A model generated the notes under the pieces. It ran no database searches, was not told the origin of the DNA, and saw only the letters and a program-made list of their open reading frames with translations. Positions 1 through 7,700 of a stretch of 35,427 nucleotides of DNA are shown here, one piece after another. Origin of the DNA: Acidimicrobiia bacterium (GTDB lineage: Bacteria > Actinomycetota > Acidimicrobiia > Spongiisociales > JAHEDJ01); assembly GCA_035471805.1 (NCBI GenBank), contig DATIPS010000022.1, positions 1-35,427 of the forward strand, in the 5' to 3' direction. Position 1 is the first letter of the stretch, and every line of letters starts with the position of its first letter. Both the position numbers and the translations under genes were made by a program.

Positions 1-462
1 CTGCTGGCCGGACTCATGGAGGTTCCCAAGCTGCTGGAGTAACTTCTCCCACGCGGTCCTCCGAATCGGTAGCAAATCCTCACCTGCTCCCGACGACTGA
101 ACGGCCGGTTCAGGTATGCCATCCCTGGCCTCAACCGCCGCAGGAGCGTCGGCGTCTCCGGCTCGCGCTCTTTCGCTGGTCTCGCCGAGCACCTCTGACA
201 TCAGCACAATGCGCCGATCGCCGTGTGGCCCCCGCTCGAGCCTGCTAGCGATTCGTCCCTTCCGGTACCAGCGACGAAGAGTGCTCACGCTGACGGCGGC
301 TCGCTCTGCAGCTTCTTGGAGGGTTACCCACTGTTCCGTTGTCTCGACCTTCGCTGTCGAATCCGACTCGGCATCGGTTAGCGTGATTTCGACGATATCC
401 GGTCCACCTGGGTCTACCCCGAACGGGCTCGACGCGGAGTCCGAACCTTCCCCTGAAACCAT
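1..462 (-). CDS. Helix-turn-helix DNA-binding protein, C-terminus truncated by window edge
   Basis: An open frame without a stop runs from ATG at 462 to the left edge, giving 154 residues. Residues 1-44 are acidic and low in complexity. Residues 45-92 read as a MerR/excisionase-like helix-turn-helix: WVTLQEAAERAAVSVSTLRR, then a WYRKGRI segment and a wing containing GDRRIVL. The VSVSTLRRWYRKG core is typical of winged HTH domains that bind DNA as regulators or excisionases. After a Pro/Ala/Glu-rich linker, residues 135-154 begin a Gln/Leu-rich helix that could be a coiled coil. The start is supported by GGGAGGGG about 5 bases upstream. The target and role cannot be read from the sequence. It lies next to a tRNA gene, so a mobile-element origin is possible but not shown. 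Confidence 0.72.
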   Translation of the reverse strand, partial: MVSGEGSDSASSPFGVDPGGPDIVEITLTDAESDSTAKVETTEQWVTLQEAAERAAVSVSTLRRWYRKGRIASRLERGPHGDRRIVLMSEVLGETSERARAGDADAPAAVEARDGIPEPAVQSSGAGEDLLPIRRTAWEKLLQQLGNLHESGQQ

Positions 463-557
463 CAGGCCCCTCCCGTGAAGTGAGCACCGAATGCGGAAGG
501 TACCTGCCGTGGTAACGGCCTCAGGCAGTGCGGGATGATCTCCTCGACTTGACTCAT
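462..557 (-). CDS. Possible 31-residue ORF coupled to the HTH gene
   Basis: An ATG at 557 is preceded by an excellent ribosome-binding site (AAGGAGTC directly before the start). It opens a 31-codon frame beginning MSQVEEIIPHCLRPLPRQVP. Its TGA overlaps the ATG of the downstream HTH gene (TGATG), the arrangement usually seen in translationally coupled genes. The product has no signal peptide, membrane span or recognised motif. It could be a small protein, a translated leader, or an upstream start region of a larger transcript. The coding call rests only on the ribosome-binding site and the overlap. Confidence 0.4.
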   Translation of the reverse strand: MSQVEEIIPHCLRPLPRQVPSAFGAHFTGGA

Positions 558-604
558 GACTCCTTCAACGTCCCCTGCCGAATCTGACTCGCAACATCGC
601 CCCA

Positions 605-619
605 GCGCGCTTCGCGCGC
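605..619. repeat. Short GC-rich hairpin downstream of tRNA-Ala
   Basis: GCGCGC, a 3-base loop, then GCGCGC forms a perfect hairpin about 65 bases past the tRNA 3' end. No T-run follows on either strand, so it is at best a weak terminator candidate. The rest of 558-682 shows no gene or recognisable signal. Confidence 0.3.
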
Positions 620-682
620 CGGTCAGTGCCAAAACAGAGGCACGCTGACTAAGTATCGCGCGCTCAAAGGGATTTCGGATAG

Positions 683-756
683 TGGAGCTGAGGGGATTTG
701 AACCCCTGACCCCTTGCATGCCATGCAAGTGCTCTGCCAAGCTGAGCTACAGCCCC
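683..756 (-). tRNA. tRNA-Ala (anticodon GGC)
   Basis: On the minus strand the sequence folds as a full cloverleaf of 74 bases. The acceptor stem is GGGGCTG/CAGCTCC, the D arm GCTC/GAGC, and the anticodon stem CTTGC/GCAAG encloses ATGGCAT, giving anticodon GGC. The T arm is AGGGG/CCCCT around TTCAAAT. The G3:U70 wobble pair in the acceptor stem is the alanine identity element and confirms the assignment. CCA is not encoded. The gene starts 27 bases after the rsfS stop, so the two could share a transcript. Confidence 0.97.
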
Positions 757-783
757 AAATCGGACCGGTACTTTACCACTGCT

Positions 784-1167
784 TCAGATCTCGCCTATCG
801 CGGCCGGTTCCCATTCGAGGCGAGGGGCATCGCCCCACAGACGCTCCAGGTCGTAGTGCTTCCGCGGCTCGGGCTGGAAGAGGTGAACGACTACATCGCC
901 GAAATCGATCAGCAGCCAGATGCCATCGTCTTGCCCTTCGATACGAAGGGGAGGGCGATCATTCGCCTTCATTTGAACTGAGAGCTCATCAGCCAGAGTG
1001 AGAACCTGGCGACGGGAAGTTCCGGTAGCGATCACGAAGATCTCGGTGATCTGGATCAGTTCCGACACATCGAGCAAGATGATTTGCTCTGCTTTCTTGG
1101 CATCGAGGATGTCGGCGATTTGCGAAGCGGCTATTTGGCTATCGGAATCGACTGAGATTGTCGTCAC
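784..1167 (-). CDS. rsfS: Ribosomal silencing factor RsfS (YbeB/iojap family)
   Basis: The 127-residue product matches the RsfS family in length and along its body: KKAEQIILLDVSELIQITEI near residues 24-43, FVIATGTSRRQV, then GIWLLIDFGDVVVHLF and a closing RKHYDLERLWGDAP. RsfS binds ribosomal protein L14 and blocks joining of the subunits when nutrients are scarce. The GTG start at 1167 lies inside the end of the preceding LytR_C gene, an overlap of 29 bases. An AAGGAG sits almost directly against the GTG, which is closer than usual, and no better in-frame start is visible. Presence next to nadD is the classic bacterial arrangement, here with one gene inserted between them. Confidence 0.94.
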   Translation of the reverse strand: MTTISVDSDSQIAASQIADILDAKKAEQIILLDVSELIQITEIFVIATGTSRRQVLTLADELSVQMKANDRPPLRIEGQDDGIWLLIDFGDVVVHLFQPEPRKHYDLERLWGDAPRLEWEPAAIGEI

Positions 1168-2383
1168 TCCTTAGGACGAGGTCTGAACCAACGATGATAG
1201 TGAGGTCCACGACTCCACTGGGCTGTCTTTGCTCGAGAAAGACATCACCGGTGCCGAACAAACGCTGGACGGCGACGGCGGCGTTCTGGTTGCCGGGTCC
1301 CTGCGCGATGAAACGACTGACCTCGAAGTCCTGCCGATCGGCGTTGTCCGTGAAGACGACCCGGTAGCCCGCCTCGATTAGAACCTTGGCGACCGGACCG
1401 GCTGTCCCCACGAGTCCCGTACCGTTGAGGATCTCCACGCGCAATCTCGGTTCGTCCGCTATTTGCAGGTAGTCGAGCAGCTCGGTGACAAACGCCGCTC
1501 CTTCCTCGGTCGACAAGGTGTAGCGCTCCCCCGTCGACCCGACGCCTACGGCCCGATTGGTCGGGATGGCGCTGATCAACAACGGGTCGGACACGACGGC
1601 CGTCGACAACGATTGGTAGGCGACATCGGAAGGCAGCCCAAAGGTTTCGAGTAATCCGTCGAGTACGCCTGCATCCACAGCCGCAGCAGCAAACATCGCC
1701 TCCCACACGGCACCTTGACGCACCAGCCAAGCCAGTTCATCGCCATCACCCTGTTCGGTGAGCAACCGGGCGAGATCGCCGGGATCCCGATCGGCGAGCC
1801 CCTGCGCGAAGACGACCGTCTCGCCGCCGGAATCCGAGATGATCAAAGGGTTGGAAAGCTCGACGGGAACGGAGTCGCCGACGACAGATACAACCTCATC
1901 GACAGTCGCGACGCCGACGGCATCGATGCGGATCCCGAGCAGATTCGTGACCGTGAGCCGGAACAGATCCGGGCCACCAAAGAGGATTGCCTCCGAGATA
2001 TCCCTCTCTCCGTACCCGGGCAACACCGCCGCCAGCGAGGGCGGGAACAGAACGAGGCGTGGTTCCTCAACCGAGTGGGAGGCCACCAGCCCGATCGAAA
2101 CCAGCGAACCGCGTTCGTCGGTCAGACCCAGCAGGAGGGCCGCTCCGGTTTCGGGCGGAGGGTCGACGTCGGGCGGCATGGCTTCCGGCGACCGGTTCAA
2201 CCAGGTAGTCAGAACGACCGTCGCGCCCACCACCGCCAGGGCGCCCACCGTCGCAACGGCGATCCGGCGCCGCGCTATCTTCGCCGCCTGGTAGCGGGCC
2301 TCGCGCTCGATCTCCCGATGCGTCGGAGCGGCCTGGCCGATGATTCCGGACCGGCGCCGGCGACCTGGGCGCGATCTAGCCAT
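1139..2383 (-). CDS. Membrane-anchored LCP-like protein with LytR C-terminal domain
   Basis: I choose ATG at 2383 (MARSRPGRRRR) because it follows the nadD stop region closely; the product is then 414 residues. A basic cytoplasmic N-terminus is followed by one membrane span at about residues 39-62, so most of the protein is outside. The middle resembles an LytR-CpsA-Psr (LCP) fold: the GGPDLFRLTVTNLLGIRID segment matches the GGP...LTGIxID region of LCP phosphotransferases. The usual arginine- and aspartate-rich catalytic segments (RSD and PRD type) appear to be replaced, for instance by FPPSL. Residues near 310-400 match the LytR_C domain (LRVEILNGTGLVGTAGPVA, then a FxxxGDV-type ending). It overlaps nadD by 8 bases and rsfS by 29 bases, so all three are probably cotranscribed. 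A cell-wall role is inferred; catalytic activity looks doubtful. Confidence 0.82.
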   Translation of the reverse strand: MARSRPGRRRRSGIIGQAAPTHREIEREARYQAAKIARRRIAVATVGALAVVGATVVLTTWLNRSPEAMPPDVDPPPETGAALLLGLTDERGSLVSIGLVASHSVEEPRLVLFPPSLAAVLPGYGERDISEAILFGGPDLFRLTVTNLLGIRIDAVGVATVDEVVSVVGDSVPVELSNPLIISDSGGETVVFAQGLADRDPGDLARLLTEQGDGDELAWLVRQGAVWEAMFAAAAVDAGVLDGLLETFGLPSDVAYQSLSTAVVSDPLLISAIPTNRAVGVGSTGERYTLSTEEGAAFVTELLDYLQIADEPRLRVEILNGTGLVGTAGPVAKVLIEAGYRVVFTDNADRQDFEVSRFIAQGPGNQNAAVAVQRLFGTGDVFLEQRQPSGVVDLTIIVGSDLVLRSDDNLSRFR

Positions 2384-2942
2384 AGACGTGTTGCTCCTGA
2401 ACGTACTGCCACACACGTTCGCGCACGTAAAACCTGATGCTCAGGCCCTTGCGTGCCCTCTCCCGGACATCGGTAGCCGACACATCGATTGGAGCCATGT
2501 CGAGCCACTCGATGGTCTTCGGCACCGCATGCTCGACCTCATGACGCCCCACGCCGGGTCGCGGAGCAACCGCGAGGTCTACCTTCTCGAGAAGGTCCCT
2601 CCATCGATGCCACGAGCGAATGCCCAGGGCCGCATCGGCGCCCAGTATCAGAACGAGTTCGTCCCCTGCGAAACTCTCGACGGTGTCGATCGTGAAGGTC
2701 GGCCCATCTCTGCGAATCTCCGAGTCATCGGCGACGAAGTAGGGGATCGGCTCAACACTCAACCTCGTCATCTCCCAACGATGCTCGGCCGAGGACACGC
2801 CCGAATCGAACTTCTGCCAGGGTGCTCCTGCGGGAATGAACGAGACCACGTCGAGCGCGAGTTGCCGGTAGGCAGTTTCGCCGGCGATCAGGTGCGCGAT
2901 GTGGGGCGGGTCGAAGGTCCCGCCCAGGATTCCTCTCTTCAC
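2376..2942 (-). CDS. nadD: Nicotinate-nucleotide adenylyltransferase
   Basis: NadD adenylates nicotinate mononucleotide to deamido-NAD in NAD synthesis. The GTG at 2942 begins VKRGILGGTFDPPHIAHL, the diagnostic N-terminal nucleotidyltransferase motif with its T/HxGH-type PPHIAH core, giving 188 residues, close to the family's usual 190-215. The C-terminal ISATD(V)R-type signature is present as IDVSATDVRERARKG, which contacts the nucleotide. The frame stays open 39 codons upstream of this GTG, but that stretch does not look like NadD. The TGA of a third frame overlaps this GTG as GTGA, suggesting an ancestral coupled junction with the upstream peptidase gene. It is followed by the LCP-like gene with an 8-base overlap. 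Confidence 0.94.
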   Translation of the reverse strand: MKRGILGGTFDPPHIAHLIAGETAYRQLALDVVSFIPAGAPWQKFDSGVSSAEHRWEMTRLSVEPIPYFVADDSEIRRDGPTFTIDTVESFAGDELVLILGADAALGIRSWHRWRDLLEKVDLAVAPRPGVGRHEVEHAVPKTIEWLDMAPIDVSATDVRERARKGLSIRFYVRERVWQYVQEQHVYG

Positions 2943-3402
2943 CCTGGACAGGATAGGCCGACCGCGGGCGACGAGAAGCAGGCACGAGCCGCAACCCGAA
3001 CGACGGATCCAACAACTCGCAGGAAAGGAATCTGCGTGGATCGACGTAGCCACCGGCAACCCTCATCGAGAAATGCAGGCCGGCGGTTCCGTGCGCCACT
3101 CCGGAGACCCCGATCAACCCGCCTCTCGTCACCGGGTCTCCAACCGCCACCGCAATGCCGGCGAGAAACGAGTAGCTCGACTTCACTCCGCCACCGTGAT
3201 CGACCGTCACCGTTCGATTCCCCACCACCATGCCCGCGAACGAGACGGTGCCTCCATCCGATGCCACCACGTCCGTGCCGGGGGTGACTGCGAAGTCGAG
3301 GCCCCAATGGCCTTCGTAACGCCCGATCGGCGCAAAAGGACGGACAACAGGCGCGTCGACCGGTGGATCCATTCCGGAGCAATCGGCGGCAGTCGGAGCC
3401 AA
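2752..3402 (-). CDS. Secreted M23 (LytM-like) peptidase-family protein, probably inactive; irregular ends
   Basis: The frame carries a peptidase M23 fold: HWGLDFAVTPGTDVVASDGG, VDHGGGV..SSYSFLAGIAV, then a GLHFSMR strand and YVDPRRFL. The first zinc motif HxxxD is present (H32, D36 from the TTG at 3402). The usual HxH is GLH, so the first, catalytic histidine is missing while the second zinc ligand remains. Upstream of TTG the frame encodes a hydrophobic, signal-peptide-like run (IRLAVVILVAARALA) preceded by a strong GGAGGAG, but no ATG, GTG or TTG lies there; CTG (3435) or ATC (3441) would be needed. At its other end the frame runs 191 bases into nadD, where it is only a shadow. The real domain ends near 2980. 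Start and end are therefore both uncertain. Confidence 0.68.
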   Translation of the reverse strand: MAPTAADCSGMDPPVDAPVVRPFAPIGRYEGHWGLDFAVTPGTDVVASDGGTVSFAGMVVGNRTVTVDHGGGVKSSYSFLAGIAVAVGDPVTRGGLIGVSGVAHGTAGLHFSMRVAGGYVDPRRFLSCELLDPSFGLRLVPASRRPRSAYPVQGEERNPGRDLRPAPHRAPDRRRNCLPATRARRGLVHSRRSTLAEVRFGRVLGRASLGDDEVEC

Positions 3403-3621
3403 AGCTCGGGCTGCGACCAGAATGACGACGGCCAGGCGGATGAGAAGCTCCTCCGACCCGACGCACCCGCCCGCTCACGTTATCCGATCACCCGACTGCG
3501 CGGAAGCCCCTCGCGGTTGGGATGACGCCCGCCCGTTACCGCAAAGCGAACGAAGCGGCCTGCCCACGAGGCGGGCGGCCCCTCCCGAGCGAGACTCCGG
3601 TTGCCGGCGGCGAGGCGTCGC

Positions 3622-4623
3622 CTACTGATCGGCCATCGCCGACAGCATGTCCACCACGCGGCTCGAGTAACCCCACTCATTGTCGTACCAGGAGACAACC
3701 TTCACCATGTTGCCGGCCATGACCGTCGTCAACTGGGAGTCGAAGATGCTCGAATGAGGGTTCCCGATGATGTCGGACGACACGATCGGATCCTCTGTGT
3801 ATTCGAGAATGCCCTTCAGTTCTCCCTGTGCGGCAGCCAGGAACGCCGCGTTGACCTGCTCTTTGGTGACGTCGGTCTTGAGCTGCGCCACGAAGTCGAC
3901 GATGGAGCCGTCCGGGACGGGAACCCGCATTGCCATGCCGTCGAGCTTTCCATCCAGATGCGGGAGGACTTTGCCGACCGCCCGTGCAGCTCCGGTGGTT
4001 GTCGGGATGATGTTGGCGGCCGCATGGCGTGCGCGCCGCAGATCCTTGTGAGGGCTGTCGGCGATGCTCTGATCGTTCGTATAGGCGTGAATCGTGGTCA
4101 TCAGGCCACGCTCGACACCGAACGCTTCGTCGAGCACCTTCACCAGCGGCGCCAGGCAGTTCGTCGTGCACGATGCGTTGGAGACGAGCTTCGCGTCGGC
4201 CGTCATCGTCTCTTCGTTGACACCCATGACAACCGTCGCGTCGACCGGATCCTTGGCCGGAACGGTCAGCAAGACCCGCTTGGCGCCTGCCGTCAGGTGC
4301 TTCTCGAGTGAGACCCGGTCCCGGAACACACCGGTCGACTCGACGACGACGTCGACTCCGAGCTCGGCCCACGGCAGGGCAGCCGGGTCGCGCTCCATCA
4401 GCATCGCAACAGTTTGGCCACCCGCCTTCATGACACCCCCGCCCACTTCGATTTCACCGTTGAAACGTCCGAAGACCGTGTCGTACTTCAACAGATGGGC
4501 GAGAGTGTCGTCGTCGGTCAGATCGTTGACCGCGACAACCTGAAGATCCGGATCGTTTCGTTCGGCGATGATCCGAAACACGGCACGTCCAATACGGCCG
4601 AAACCATTGATGGCTACTTTCAT
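3622..4623 (-). CDS. gap: Glyceraldehyde-3-phosphate dehydrogenase
   Basis: The 333-residue product has the standard family length. The NAD-binding motif INGFGRIGR is at residues 5-13 and the active-site segment [13 protein letters not shown] places the catalytic cysteine at residue 152. The partner histidine is H179 in [10 protein letters not shown]. The C-terminal [15 protein letters not shown] segment is also standard. It oxidises glyceraldehyde 3-phosphate to 1,3-bisphosphoglycerate in glycolysis, or the reverse in gluconeogenesis. VNDLTD following strand 2 fits an NAD-dependent enzyme. AGGAGG lies 4-5 bases before the ATG. It stands alone here, without pgk and tpiA, within 180 bases of noncoding DNA on one side and 165 on the other, so it probably has its own promoter. 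A weak imperfect GC hairpin lies at about 3557-3580 downstream, with no T-run. Confidence 0.97.
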   Translation of the reverse strand: MKVAINGFGRIGRAVFRIIAERNDPDLQVVAVNDLTDDDTLAHLLKYDTVFGRFNGEIEVGGGVMKAGGQTVAMLMERDPAALPWAELGVDVVVESTGVFRDRVSLEKHLTAGAKRVLLTVPAKDPVDATVVMGVNEETMTADAKLVSNASCTTNCLAPLVKVLDEAFGVERGLMTTIHAYTNDQSIADSPHKDLRRARHAAANIIPTTTGAARAVGKVLPHLDGKLDGMAMRVPVPDGSIVDFVAQLKTDVTKEQVNAAFLAAAQGELKGILEYTEDPIVSSDIIGNPHSSIFDSQLTTVMAGNMVKVVSWYDNEWGYSSRVVDMLSAMADQ

Positions 4624-4788
4624 GAGTCCTCCTGGGACGAGACAGCTGGTATCGCGGTAGAGGTATCCCCCAACAGGGCCAATCTACCCCGAACCGGCGA
4701 CCCGGCGAACTCGGGAGACGGCAATCAGCGACGGCCGGGCCGTTGACGGAGCCGGACCGGCGGGCGGCCGTGTAGGCCCGACGGTGAG

Positions 4789-5187
4789 CTAGGTGGTGCT
4801 GAGGCCGACCGCAGATCTGGGACGGGCAAGAAGGTTGAGGACTTCCTGACGGAAATCGTTCGGCTGGAAGGGTTTCGTAACGAAGGCGTCGGCCCCACCC
4901 TCATCGGCTCGTCTGCGGGACTCCTCCTCGGCGTGTGCCGTCAACACGAGCACCGGGAGGTCCTTGGTCCTGCTGTCGGACCGAAGCCGGTCGAGCACTT
5001 CCCACCCGTCCATCTCTGGAAGTCCAATGTCGAGAACGAGAAGGTCGGGATGATCGTTGAGCGCAGCGGAGAGACCAGTCGGGCCGTCCTCGCGCATGAT
5101 CACTTCCAGACTGGCAGGTCGAAGACACACCTCGATGAGACGGCGAATCACCGCTGAGTCTTCAACTACCAGCACTCGGTGTGCCAC
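4789..5187 (-). CDS. Single-domain response regulator (CheY-like receiver)
   Basis: The product is a lone receiver domain with no output domain. Numbering from a GTG at 5193, the acidic pair E11-D12 lies in VLVVEDS, the phosphoacceptor is D55 in LLVLDIGLPEMDGWEV, T85 lies in VLVLTAHA and K107 in VTKPFQPND. I choose the third codon, GTG at 5187, because GAGGAG then stands 5 bases upstream, whereas it would touch the first GTG. That gives 132 residues. No histidine kinase is encoded nearby, so the partner is elsewhere. Such proteins usually act through protein-protein contact in phosphorelays, motility or development. The 168 bases upstream hold no gene; no convincing promoter was seen there. 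Confidence 0.93.
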   Translation of the reverse strand: MAHRVLVVEDSAVIRRLIEVCLRPASLEVIMREDGPTGLSAALNDHPDLLVLDIGLPEMDGWEVLDRLRSDSRTKDLPVLVLTAHAEEESRRRADEGGADAFVTKPFQPNDFRQEVLNLLARPRSAVGLSTT

Positions 5188-5355
5188 AACCACTCCTCGA
5201 GTTTCCGTGTTCCAGTTTCACCTGTCGGCAAACAGAGCGGGTCGGATAAGGACTGCTGCCATCGATCTGCCCGTCAACCTGATATCGACCGACTTGCCTC
5301 GCACCTTTACGCGGAAAAGTGACTATACAAAGAAAACCTGGAATGACTAGTGGAC

Positions 5356-6831
5356 CTATCTCTGCCAGAACCGGCCCGGGCCCGGTTCATGCGGAACAGG
5401 GCGGGAGACCCGACCGACCGGAGGCAGGGCAATCTGCTCGACGAAGGCTTCGAGCTGACGGAGGTTTCGGACTTCGTAGGCGCCCGTGCAGTGCTTGGCA
5501 TAGGCGTTCATGACAGAGTCGCCCGTGTCCCAGTAGGCCTCAGGCTCGGGGTTGAGCCAGTAGACGGCACGGGAGACTTCAACGAGCTGGGGAACGATCG
5601 AGCTGTTGACATCCCGGTAGTTGTTCCTCGCATCACCGGTGATGATCACGGTGGAGCGCCGGGTCAGATGGCCACCGTATCGAGTCCAGAACTGGTCGAG
5701 GGACCGGCCGTAGTCTGAGTGGCCGTCTATCCAGATGACTTCGGCCTCAGTCGATATCCGGTCGAGTGCCTGCGGAAAGTCGGTGCCGACGTCGAGATAG
5801 GAGGTGATCTCGTCGAGGGCATCAATGAAGGCGAACGACCGGACCTTCGAGAACTGACTCGACATCGCGTACATGAACTGCAGGGTGAAGCGGGCAAAGG
5901 TGGCCATGGAGCCGGAGATGTCGCATAGAAGGAAGATCTCCGGCTTGATCGGATGCGGGGACCGGAACTGCGGTTCGATGGGAACGCCGCCCGTCGCAAG
6001 TGAGCGGCGCATCGTCCTACGGAAATCCAATCGCCCCGCTCGGCGCAAGCGACGTTTGTGGGCCAACCTCGCAGCGAGCTTGCGAGTCAGCGGGTTGATG
6101 ACTTGTTCCAGCTGCGCCAGATCGGCCCTGGCCGCATGCATCAGATCGACATCTTCCAGCAGAGGCTTGCGGAGAGTCTTGGCTACGGCCTCACGACCCC
6201 GGTCCGCGACGAGTCGCCGCCTGATTTCATCCCGGATCTCTTCACGCAACTGCTCGATTCGCTCCTCATACTCCTCGCGCACGAGTCGCTCTTCGAGATC
6301 CGATCTGCCTTGGCCTTCTTCAGACTCGAGTAGACGTTCCAGCAGACCGTCCACGCCCAGACGGCGGAGAGTCCGGTATAGATAGTAGGTTCCCCCGACC
6401 GGGCGGCCGGGTTCGATCCCGGCGTAGTCATCGACCGCTCGACGGACGAGAGACCTGATACTCGCCAGGTCCTCGGCCAGCAATGCCTGAAAGAGGGCTT
6501 CGATGAGTTCGTCGAGGTCGCGGTCACCTCCCGCACCCGGCCGACCCCCCTCACCGGGCGTCGTCTCCGATTTCGATGGTGACCCGCTTCCGTCGCCGAC
6601 ATCCGGCTCCGGGCGGTGGTGGGCGAAGTAGACCTCGAAAGCCGTTTCGAAGGCTTCGAGGTGGCGCACGTTCTTGATCAAGGTCGCACCGAGAGTGGAC
6701 TTGAAAGCCACCCGATCCGCCAGGTCGGTGTAGCGGAGGGCTTCGGTGGCGTCTATCGCCTCGACCATCGAGACCGGAACGCCGGCCGCTCGCAACTCCT
6801 GGATGAAACCGGTGAGAACATCGAGGAGCAT
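5356..6831 (-). CDS. VWA-domain protein, CoxE-like
   Basis: ATG at 6831 (MLLDVLTGFIQELRAAGVPV) follows the MoxR stop by 14 bases, giving 491 residues; the frame is open further upstream but that part is a shadow of the MoxR gene. An N-terminal helical part is followed by a Gly/Ser/Pro-rich linker, a charged helical region with Glu/Arg repeats (roughly residues 180-240), and a von Willebrand A domain. Its metal site reads DISGS at about residue 304, with ITGDARNN near residue 396-403. This fits the CoxE/VWA family, which works with MoxR AAA ATPases in metalloenzyme maturation or complex remodelling; CoxE itself belongs to the CO dehydrogenase locus. No coxLMS genes are present, so the client is unknown. 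Confidence 0.9.
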   Translation of the reverse strand: MLLDVLTGFIQELRAAGVPVSMVEAIDATEALRYTDLADRVAFKSTLGATLIKNVRHLEAFETAFEVYFAHHRPEPDVGDGSGSPSKSETTPGEGGRPGAGGDRDLDELIEALFQALLAEDLASIRSLVRRAVDDYAGIEPGRPVGGTYYLYRTLRRLGVDGLLERLLESEEGQGRSDLEERLVREEYEERIEQLREEIRDEIRRRLVADRGREAVAKTLRKPLLEDVDLMHAARADLAQLEQVINPLTRKLAARLAHKRRLRRAGRLDFRRTMRRSLATGGVPIEPQFRSPHPIKPEIFLLCDISGSMATFARFTLQFMYAMSSQFSKVRSFAFIDALDEITSYLDVGTDFPQALDRISTEAEVIWIDGHSDYGRSLDQFWTRYGGHLTRRSTVIITGDARNNYRDVNSSIVPQLVEVSRAVYWLNPEPEAYWDTGDSVMNAYAKHCTGAYEVRNLRQLEAFVEQIALPPVGRVSRPVPHEPGPGRFWQR

Positions 6832-6845
6832 CAGACCCTTCGCAA

Positions 6846-7700
6846 TCAGATTTCGAGTTCTTTGGCGACCCGCTCTATGTCCGTTTGGTACTTCAGCAGA
6901 ACGTGGAGTGTGTCGGTGACATCCGCCGCCTCGATCTCGGCAACACCCAGTGCGATCAGGGTGTTCGCCCAATCGATCGACTCTGAAACCGAGGGAGCTT
7001 TCTTGAGATCGAAGCTGCGGACGCTGCGAACGATGCGCGCCACCTGCTCGGCGAGATGCTCGCTGACACCCTCGACCCTGGCGAGGAGTATCTGCTTCTC
7101 GCGCTCGACCGTCGGATATCCGATGTGCAGGAACAGGCACCGGCGTTTCAGGGCCTCGGACAGCTCACGGGTGTTGTTGGACGTCAGCAACACCAGCGGT
7201 TGAGACACCGCCCGCATCGTTCCAAGCTCCGGGATGGAAACCTGGAACTCGGACAGCACCTCGAGGAGCAGCGCTTCGGTCTCCACTTCGACGCGGTCGA
7301 TCTCGTCGATCAGCAAAACCACCGGCTCGTCGGTGGTGATCGCCTCGAGGAGCGGACGCGTCAGCAGGTAGTCCTCACTGAAGATGTCTTCTTCGAGCCG
7401 GCCCCAGTCGGACCCCTGGTCGGCCTGGATTCGAAGCAACTGCTTCTTGTAGTTCCACTCGTAGAGCGCTTTGGATTCGTCCAGACCTTCGTAACACTGC
7501 AAACGAATCAACCGCCTGTCGTGGACGGCTGCGAGCGCCTTGGCGAGTTCGGTCTTGCCGACGCCGGCCGGCCCCTCGATCAGCACCGGCTTGCCGAGCC
7601 GCTCGGCCAGGAACACCACCTGGGCGATCCGATCGTCGGCCAGGTACTTGACGTCCTCGAGAGCTGCCTTGACTTCGCGGGGTTCGGCGAACGTGATCAT
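6846..7700 (-). CDS. MoxR-family AAA ATPase
   Basis: The 284-residue product has Walker A GPAGVGKTELAKALA near residue 44, Walker B VVLLIDEIDR near residue 128, a sensor-1 segment VLLTSNNTRELSEALKRRC with the arginine finger region, and a C-terminal lid helix bundle. Length and motifs fit MoxR-type ATPases, which act as chaperones together with a VWA partner; that partner is encoded 14 bases downstream. The start ATG overlaps the proA stop as ATGA, so translation is probably coupled to proA. The two activities are not known to be linked, so the coupling may be only positional. Confidence 0.93.
   Translation of the reverse strand: MITFAEPREVKAALEDVKYLADDRIAQVVFLAERLGKPVLIEGPAGVGKTELAKALAAVHDRRLIRLQCYEGLDESKALYEWNYKKQLLRIQADQGSDWGRLEEDIFSEDYLLTRPLLEAITTDEPVVLLIDEIDRVEVETEALLLEVLSEFQVSIPELGTMRAVSQPLVLLTSNNTRELSEALKRRCLFLHIGYPTVEREKQILLARVEGVSEHLAEQVARIVRSVRSFDLKKAPSVSESIDWANTLIALGVAEIEAADVTDTLHVLLKYQTDIERVAKELEI

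Noticed and set aside
462-740. 92-residue minus-strand frame crossing the tRNA
   Set aside because: Its first third is the tRNA-Ala gene read as protein; only the part from the ATG at 557 has a ribosome-binding site.
2340-3287. 315-residue plus-strand frame opposite nadD and the M23 gene
   Set aside because: No motif, and it covers clear minus-strand domains; a shadow frame.
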